From contig JACRNJ010000078.1 in assembly GCA_016219285.1 (NCBI GenBank), positions 1 through 44,681 on the forward strand: DNA of 44,681 nucleotides, in the 5' to 3' direction. Origin of the DNA: Deltaproteobacteria bacterium (GTDB lineage Bacteria > Desulfobacterota > GWC2-55-46 > UBA9637). Position 1 is the first letter of the stretch, and every line of letters begins with the position of its first letter. The position numbers and the translations under genes are program-made. Below are positions 39,748 to 44,681 of this stretch, in pieces. The notes under the pieces were generated by a model. That model was not told the DNA's origin and searched no databases. It saw only the letters and a program-made list of their open reading frames with translations.

Positions 39748-40727
39748 GAATTTTAGTCGTTGGAGTTGGCTCTATAGGCGCCCGACACATGAACAATCTT
39801 GTCGAACACGGACATGAGGTTTATGTGGTTGATATAAATAGAGAGAAAGTAAAGATAGCCGCATCGATTGCAAAAGAAACGTTCTATTCTCTCGATGAAG
39901 CTTTAAAGATTAAACCCAATGCTGCATTTATTTGCACATATAGCAATGACCATATTGTTCCTGCTATAAAATGTGCAAACGCCGGATGTCATTTATTTGT
40001 TGAAAAACCTTTATCGCTCAGTCTCGATGGAATAGATGAATTAATAGAAATAATTGACAAGAAAAATTTGATATCAATGGTTGGTTGTAATATGAGATTC
40101 CATCCGGCCATATCGTATGTGCATGATATTTTGACTAAAAACCCCTTTTTTTCTAAGAAATTATGGGGAAACTTTGAATTTGGTTTTTATCTCCCTTTTG
40201 ATAAAAAAGATTACCAGAATACATATAAAGCAAAGAAAAATATGGGAGGCAATCTAATATTCGATGGGATTCACGAGCTTGATTGTGCTGTTTGGTTTTT
40301 TGGGAAACCTGTGGAAGTAGTTTGCGATAAAAGCATTTTATCGTCACTTAAGATTGATACTGAAGATCATGTTGAAATGGTAGTAAAATTCGAATCGGGA
40401 ACCATGTGTACTATCCATATGGACTATTTACAACATGGATATTCAAGGCGATGTAAGGTCGTTTGTGAAGAAGGCACGATAGTGTGGGATTTTGCACAAG
40501 GGAATATAGGTGTTATTACAACCGTTGGGAAAGAATGGGTTTGGAAGGAAATGGAACTTGAGATTTGTTATAATCAAATGTACATTGATGAGATAAACTA
40601 TTTTATTGATTGTGTTTCTTCTCGCACTGAAACTTTTAATTCCGTTAAACAATCTCTGTCTGCTTTAAAACTCGCATTGCTGGCAAATAAATCCTGTAAT
40701 ACAAACGTTTGGGAGAGGATTGAATGA
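39744..40727 (+). CDS. Gfo/Idh/MocA-family oxidoreductase
   Basis: A 327-residue NAD(P)-dependent oxidoreductase. The dinucleotide loop is VGVGSIGARH (residues 6-15), VEKPLSL is the EKP motif, and FDGIHELDCAVWFFG holds the putative catalytic Asp/His. Relatives oxidise or reduce sugar or inositol hydroxyls. GTG start at 39744, overlapping the previous gene by 4 bases (GTGA). It occurs beside SpsF-like and class III aminotransferase genes in several flagellin or surface glycosylation loci; together they may build a substituent or an alternative sugar. Exact reaction unknown. Confidence 0.87.
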   Translation: MRILVVGVGSIGARHMNNLVEHGHEVYVVDINREKVKIAASIAKETFYSLDEALKIKPNAAFICTYSNDHIVPAIKCANAGCHLFVEKPLSLSLDGIDELIEIIDKKNLISMVGCNMRFHPAISYVHDILTKNPFFSKKLWGNFEFGFYLPFDKKDYQNTYKAKKNMGGNLIFDGIHELDCAVWFFGKPVEVVCDKSILSSLKIDTEDHVEMVVKFESGTMCTIHMDYLQHGYSRRCKVVCEEGTIVWDFAQGNIGVITTVGKEWVWKEMELEICYNQMYIDEINYFIDCVSSRTETFNSVKQSLSALKLALLANKSCNTNVWERIE

Positions 40728-41590
40728 AAAAAGTAATAGGCGTTATTACCGCTAGGATGGCTTCAACCCGCCTTCCCGGCAAGGTTTTACAAAAAATGGC
40801 TGGAAGGTCAGTTTTCGCTCATCATGCAGAACGCATGAAAAATGTGAGAGGGCTTGACGGTGTTTTTTTAGCAACATCCATTGATACTAAAAACAAAGAG
40901 CTTATTGAAGAAGCGGAGAGATTTGGCATCGGATGGTATGCCGGCGCAGAACAGGATATTGTTGACAGACATATCAAACTCTGCGAAAGAGAAGGCGCTG
41001 ATGCAGTTATCCGTGTTACCTGCGACTCGCCAATTTTTGATATTGAGAGCGCTTCCTGCTTTGTTGAGGAGTTTAAGAAAGAATACAGAGACTACATATA
41101 CGCATCTAATATGACGATGATACAGGGCACGCTCTCCGAGCTTATTTCATACAATGCCCTCCTTGAAATTCATAAGCACTATCGTGGCGCCGGTGTCAGC
41201 ATGCACATAAAAGAGAATATGGATAAATTCAAGACACTTGGTATAGAGATCGACATAGACTTGTGCCGTCCTGAATATCGCTTGACAATTGACGAGGCAG
41301 TCGATATTGAGATGATTCGTAAAATTTATGAGGCGCTTTATAAACGCGAACCGCTTAATCTCCACGAAGTTTATGCATGGCTTGATGACAATCCACACAT
41401 TGCAAAAATGAATATGCATGTCGGGATAAAGGGATGCGAGGTGCAGAGCGCAAACCTCTTTGAGAAACCATTATTCTCAATAGTCTCTTCAGGCAGAAAA
41501 AATGTGATTCTCGATGAACAGAAGAGGAGGGTTGAGCCAAAGGAGTTCTACGAAAGCATCAGAAAACTGTTTCCGGAAATAGAGAAATAG
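40724..41590 (+). CDS. SpsF/acylneuraminate-type cytidylyltransferase
   Basis: A 288-residue protein whose first 230 residues form a nucleotidyltransferase domain: TARMASTRLPGKVLQKMAGR is the CTP loop, and RVTCDSPIFD holds a metal-binding Asp. It resembles SpsF and PseF. In pseudaminic acid synthesis PseF makes the CMP-sugar; this gene could serve that step, but SpsF-like proteins also occur in addition to PseF, so I leave the symbol empty. It overlaps the oxidoreductase by 4 bases (ATGA). The C-terminal 60 residues are outside the domain. Confidence 0.8.
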   Translation: MKKVIGVITARMASTRLPGKVLQKMAGRSVFAHHAERMKNVRGLDGVFLATSIDTKNKELIEEAERFGIGWYAGAEQDIVDRHIKLCEREGADAVIRVTCDSPIFDIESASCFVEEFKKEYRDYIYASNMTMIQGTLSELISYNALLEIHKHYRGAGVSMHIKENMDKFKTLGIEIDIDLCRPEYRLTIDEAVDIEMIRKIYEALYKREPLNLHEVYAWLDDNPHIAKMNMHVGIKGCEVQSANLFEKPLFSIVSSGRKNVILDEQKRRVEPKEFYESIRKLFPEIEK

Positions 41591-41597
41591 CAAACCA

Positions 41598-42887
41598 ATG
41601 TCAGAGCGTTATCATAATTCAGAAGAAATGCTTGAAAGGGCATTGAAAACCATTCCTCTTGGCTCCCAGACATTCAGCAAGAGCAAGATCCAATATCCCT
41701 GCGGGGTGTCACCCTATTTCATTACACGAGGACAGGGGAGCCATGTCTGGGATGTTGACGGCAATGAATATATTGATTTTGTGAATTCACTTGCCGCAAT
41801 AACACTGGGATATAACGACCCTGATGTGACAGCAGCAGTTCGTGAGCAGCTTGAAGAAGGAATCATCTTTTCTCTGCCTCACCCTATAGAGATGCGGGTG
41901 GCGGAAAAGATAGTAGAGATGGTCCCATGCGCTGAAATGGTGCGTTTTGGCAAAAACGGTTCTGATGCAACGTCGGGGGCGATCAGGGTTGCGCGGGCAT
42001 ATACGGGACGAGACCGAGTAGCGGTCTGCGGTTATCACGGCTGGCAGGACTGGTATATAGGTTCTACCACTCGTAATAAAGGCGTCCCAAAAGCAACCAT
42101 GGAACTGACACATCAATTTACCTATAACGATATAGCCTCTCTGAATAAAATATTTAAAGAATACCCAAGTCAGGTAGCGGCTGTAATCATGGAGCCGATG
42201 AATGTAAAAGAGCCGGAAAATGGTTTCCTTGAAAAGTGCAAAGACTTGACACATAAAAATGGAGCGGTGTTTATTTTTGATGAAACTATTACAGGATTTC
42301 GTTTCGCCAATGGCGGAGCACAGGAATATTTTGGAGTCATTCCCGATTTAGCTACTTTTGGAAAAGGGCTTGCAAATGGTTATCCTGTGTCAGCGGTTGC
42401 AGGAAAGGCAGAAATTATGCGCCAAATGGAAGAGGTCTTTTTTTCATTTACATTCGGCGGGGAAACCCTCTCTCTTGCTGCTGCCCTTGCAACCATGACA
42501 AAATTACAAGGTGAACCGGTAATTAAAACCATTTGGACGCAAGGCCAAAAAATTGTAGATGAGACAAAAATACTGATTGAAAAACACGCACTAGGAAATA
42601 TTTTGTCAGTCAGCGGGAAGGCATGTTGGTCTTTTCTAATATTCAAGGACACTAATATTTATTCCCAATGGGAGCTAAAAACCCTTTTTTTACAAGAGGT
42701 ATTTGCAAGAGGAATTCTTACTGTCGGGACTCATAACATGAGTTATGCCCATTCTGACTCAGACATTTCGAAGCTCCTAAAGGTATATGATGAAGTCTTT
42801 GCAATCATGAAAGAAGTCTTGGTAAAAAGAAATTTGCATGAATTATTGCAAACCAAGCCTTTGGCTCCTTTGTTTAAAATTCGATAG
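41598..42887 (+). CDS. Class III aminotransferase, glutamate-1-semialdehyde-aminomutase-like
   Basis: A 429-residue PLP enzyme. The PLP lysine is K256 in LATFGKGLANGYPVSA; FDETITGFRFANGG has the Asp that holds the pyridine nitrogen, and RFGKNGSDATSGAIRVARAYTGRD is the phosphate-binding region. It resembles HemL, but HemL acts on GSA in tetrapyrrole synthesis and sits elsewhere, whereas this copy follows an SpsF-like gene in a sugar operon and has YHGWQDWY, as in sugar-locus members of the family. It probably aminates a sugar or a small substituent. The spacing to the previous gene is 7 bases. Confidence 0.85.
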   Translation: MSERYHNSEEMLERALKTIPLGSQTFSKSKIQYPCGVSPYFITRGQGSHVWDVDGNEYIDFVNSLAAITLGYNDPDVTAAVREQLEEGIIFSLPHPIEMRVAEKIVEMVPCAEMVRFGKNGSDATSGAIRVARAYTGRDRVAVCGYHGWQDWYIGSTTRNKGVPKATMELTHQFTYNDIASLNKIFKEYPSQVAAVIMEPMNVKEPENGFLEKCKDLTHKNGAVFIFDETITGFRFANGGAQEYFGVIPDLATFGKGLANGYPVSAVAGKAEIMRQMEEVFFSFTFGGETLSLAAALATMTKLQGEPVIKTIWTQGQKIVDETKILIEKHALGNILSVSGKACWSFLIFKDTNIYSQWELKTLFLQEVFARGILTVGTHNMSYAHSDSDISKLLKVYDEVFAIMKEVLVKRNLHELLQTKPLAPLFKIR

Positions 42888-42899
42888 GAGGCGGGTAAT

Positions 42900-43247
42900 A
42901 TGAAACCGATAAAAGCTTTAACCGGAAGCATCAAAAGTATTTCCCAACTACATTTACACATCCTATTAACCGAGGAAGACGATGTCATTGTAGCACGATG
43001 TTTGGATTTTTCGGTGTCTAGTCATGGCGAAAGTGAGGAAGATGCCCTTGAGGCGCTTAGTGACAGCATAAAGGATTATCTTGATTATGCCTTAAATCGC
43101 GGTGCATTAAACGAAATTATAGATCCAGAAGAGGACATGCTTTGGGAAATTTACAGAAAGATGGAGCTGCAGAATGAATCATTAAGTATAAAAGAAAGAG
43201 CCGATATTTTGAAGGTAGATAAGACCAAAGAAGTTATCTATGCCTAA
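42900..43247 (+). CDS. hicB: HicB-like antitoxin, second module
   Basis: A 115-residue protein with a HicB-type domain at about residues 15-65 (LHILLTEEDDVIVARCLDFSVSSHGESEEDALEALSDSIKDYLDY). The C-terminal 35 residues are charged and helical. TAGGAGG lies before the ATG. It overlaps the next gene by 8 bases. It is not closely related to the 8080-8301 HicB, which has a different core and length. The pair interrupts the sugar operon between the aminotransferase and pseG. Confidence 0.8.
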   Translation: MKPIKALTGSIKSISQLHLHILLTEEDDVIVARCLDFSVSSHGESEEDALEALSDSIKDYLDYALNRGALNEIIDPEEDMLWEIYRKMELQNESLSIKERADILKVDKTKEVIYA

Positions 43248-43473
43248 AGCCCTTGAATTGAGAAAAGTAATTGGGATATTGAGAGATTATGATATTGAAT
43301 TTGATTCAAAAAGTGGTGGTAAACATTCAGGAAAATTCATAAAAGGAAACAAATCTTTTCCCGTTAAAGCACATGGTATGAAAACAACAATTTTGCCATA
43401 CGCATTAAAAGGGTTGATAAAAAAACTTGAACTTCCTTCCGATGTGTTTATAGTGGACGACAAAAATAAGTAG
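43240..43473 (+). CDS. hicA: HicA-like toxin with repeat-encoded C-terminus, second module
   Basis: A 77-residue HicA/YcfA-type protein. SGGKHSGKFIKGNKSFPVKAHGMKTTILPYALKGLIKKLEL contains the catalytic His of the G-K-H-S motif and the second His of VKAHG. The gene ends in SDVFIVDDKNK; from Ile-72 on, codons and stop lie in the 106-bp repeat starting at 43447, so the native end may have been replaced. Unlike the first module, this toxin has no internal stop. Confidence 0.8.
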   Translation: MPKALELRKVIGILRDYDIEFDSKSGGKHSGKFIKGNKSFPVKAHGMKTTILPYALKGLIKKLELPSDVFIVDDKNK

Positions 43474-43552
43474 CTGTAGTTTGCCCATTTATGGGCGTAT
43501 TTTAAAACCGCCGATAAATCGGCAGACTACAAATTTATGTCGCTGCCTATAG
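43447..43552. repeat. 106-bp repeat, copy 2, containing a TGTAG-type palindrome
   Basis: Identical to 7729-7834 over 106 bases on the same strand. The palindromic core is 43475-43531. The repeat supplies the last codons and stop of hicA at its left end. At its right end it contains an ATG (43537) that opens a 12-codon extension of pseG. Confidence 0.9.
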
Positions 43553-43572
43553 TAGACTTGAGCAATAGACAA

Positions 43573-44622
43573 ATGAACATTTTTATCCGCACAGATGCGT
43601 CTGCAAGTATAGGTACCGGTCATGTAATCCGCTGCCTGACTCTGGCGGATGAACTGAGGAGAAAAGGGGCTGAGGCAAGCTTTATCTGCCGTAAAGAGAC
43701 CGGAAATTTGATTGGATTTATTGAAGAGAAAGGTTATAGAGTTTATCCATTGCCAGCAGACATTGACTTTGTTGCCGGCATGGATATGACTCAAAGAATA
43801 CTTAAAGAGCAACAGAAGCCGGCAGATTGGTTAATAGTTGATCATTACGAAATAGATGTCTCATGGGAATACTCCTTTAGAAAGTTTGCAAATAAAATTA
43901 TGGTCATTGATGATATTGCTAACAGAAAACATGACTGCGATATACTGCTTGACCAAAACTACAGTGGAAACCGTAAGCGTTATAACGGGCTTGTTCCTGA
44001 AAATTGTATTCAACTATTGGGACCGGAATATGCACTATTAAGACCCCAGTTTCGGGAAGCAAGAGAAAATCTAAGAGAGAGAAATGGTGGAGTTGAAAAG
44101 ATTTTAGTTTTCATGGGAGGGGCAGACCCGACAAATGAAACAGGCAAAGCGCTGAAAGCCTTAAATCTGCTTAATAGAGACGATATTGCTGTTGCTGTGG
44201 TAATCGGCGCCTCAAACCCATTTAAAAATGAACTTGAAATCTTAACAAAGCGGATGCCTAATACTGCCTGTTATTTTAATGTTGACAATATGGCTGAACT
44301 CATGGCTAATGCTGATATTAGCATAGGTGCAAGTGGCTCAAGCACATGGGAAAGGTGCTGTATCGGTTTACCAAGTATAGTCATGATTCTTGCCGATAAC
44401 CAGAAAGAAATAGCGGAAGAACTTGAAAGGGAAGACGTGGTAGTAAACTTGGGTTGGCATGAAGATGTAAAGGAAAGGAATATAAGGAATGCTGTAGAAA
44501 ACTTGCTGACAGATTCGGACAAAAGAAAGAAGATGAGATCAAAAGGTAAAGCATTGGTTGACGGAAGAGGAGTGGAAAGAACAATAGAACGAATTTGTGC
44601 AACTGTGGAAGAGGACAAATAA
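43573..44622 (+). CDS. pseG: UDP-2,4-diacetamido-2,4,6-trideoxy-beta-L-altropyranose hydrolase PseG
   Basis: A 349-residue enzyme from the ATG at 43573 that removes UDP in pseudaminic acid synthesis. The catalytic His is H17 in SIGTGHVIRC, and FIRTDASASIGTGH is the family start. The C-terminal half is a GT-B-like UDP-binding domain (ILVFMGGADPTNETGKAL, ISIGASGSSTWERCCIGLPS), as in MurG relatives. A longer frame from 43537 begins inside the 106-bp repeat and is rejected. It has no visible ribosome-binding site. PseH and PseI, which act on either side of it, would be expected to the right of the window. Confidence 0.92.
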   Translation: MNIFIRTDASASIGTGHVIRCLTLADELRRKGAEASFICRKETGNLIGFIEEKGYRVYPLPADIDFVAGMDMTQRILKEQQKPADWLIVDHYEIDVSWEYSFRKFANKIMVIDDIANRKHDCDILLDQNYSGNRKRYNGLVPENCIQLLGPEYALLRPQFREARENLRERNGGVEKILVFMGGADPTNETGKALKALNLLNRDDIAVAVVIGASNPFKNELEILTKRMPNTACYFNVDNMAELMANADISIGASGSSTWERCCIGLPSIVMILADNQKEIAEELEREDVVVNLGWHEDVKERNIRNAVENLLTDSDKRKKMRSKGKALVDGRGVERTIERICATVEEDK

Positions 44623-44647
44623 TTTATGTCTGAAAAGGTGGAAGGAT

Positions 44648-44681
44648 ATGAGATTAGATACTAATGAAAAAAAAGCATTAA
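44648..44681 (+). CDS. Start of an unidentified gene cut by the right edge
   Basis: An ATG at 44648 preceded by AAGGTGGAAGG opens a frame (MRLDTNEKKAL) that runs to the window end. Eleven codons are too few to name a family. The ATG at 44626 gives only a 12-codon frame and is not used. Confidence 0.4.
   Translation, partial: MRLDTNEKKAL

Noticed and set aside
43537-43572. Upstream ATG of pseG
   Set aside because: These 12 codons lie at the right end of and past the 106-bp repeat, and PseG proteins start with the MNIFIRTDAS-like strand.

Overview
The window comes from a Gram-negative-type bacterium with AT-leaning composition (judged by eye). A 14-subunit complex I operon (nuoA-N), an ispE / tRNA-Gln / prs / rplY / pth block, a membrane pyrophosphatase, and a Wzz plus nonulosonic-sugar cluster together suggest a Deltaproteobacteria/Desulfobacterota- or Nitrospirota-grade lineage. 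That placement is inference; no rRNA or other phylogenetic marker was tested.

Layout. 1-450 (minus) is the start of a CDF metal exporter that runs off the left edge, divergent from an integron-type tyrosine recombinase (656-2059) behind a consensus sigma70 promoter. 2278-5252 holds an ArfB-like ribosome-rescue factor, truD, a DUF420-like membrane protein and a Dabb-domain protein. 5343-9555 (minus) holds an orphan response regulator, then alaC, a HicBA toxin-antitoxin pair whose toxin is cut by a stop codon, and hom with its own terminator. lipA (minus) and wrbA (plus) diverge around 10.8 kb. 11858-27350 is the nuo operon in the order A-B-C-D-E-F-G, a lone cyclic-nucleotide-binding protein, then H-I-J-K-L-M-N. 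A small DUF1858-like gene, ispE, tRNA-Gln(TTG), prs, rplY (ctc), pth and hppA follow. From 33.5 kb to the right edge is a surface-glycan region: a NusG-paralogue antiterminator, an MntA/HepT toxin-antitoxin pair, Wzz, PseB, PseC, a cobalamin-type radical SAM enzyme, a Gfo/Idh/MocA oxidoreductase, an SpsF-like cytidylyltransferase, a class III aminotransferase, a second HicBA pair, and PseG.

The most striking property of the window is its load of small palindromic repeats, in at least ten sequence families. They fill most gene junctions of the nuo and prs operons. Some supply the stop codon of the gene they follow, some abut the start codon of the next gene where a ribosome-binding site would be expected, and some lie in frame inside coding sequences (IntI, NuoI, NuoG, Pth, PseC, possibly IspE). 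One 106-bp copy is repeated without mismatch 36 kb apart, each time beside a hicA toxin gene.

Functionally, complex I and the pyrophosphatase link NADH oxidation and pyrophosphate hydrolysis to ion gradients. The 34-44.6 kb genes are consistent with making an activated pseudaminic-acid-like sugar for a surface polymer or flagellin, with the NusG paralogue probably acting as operon-specific elongation factor.
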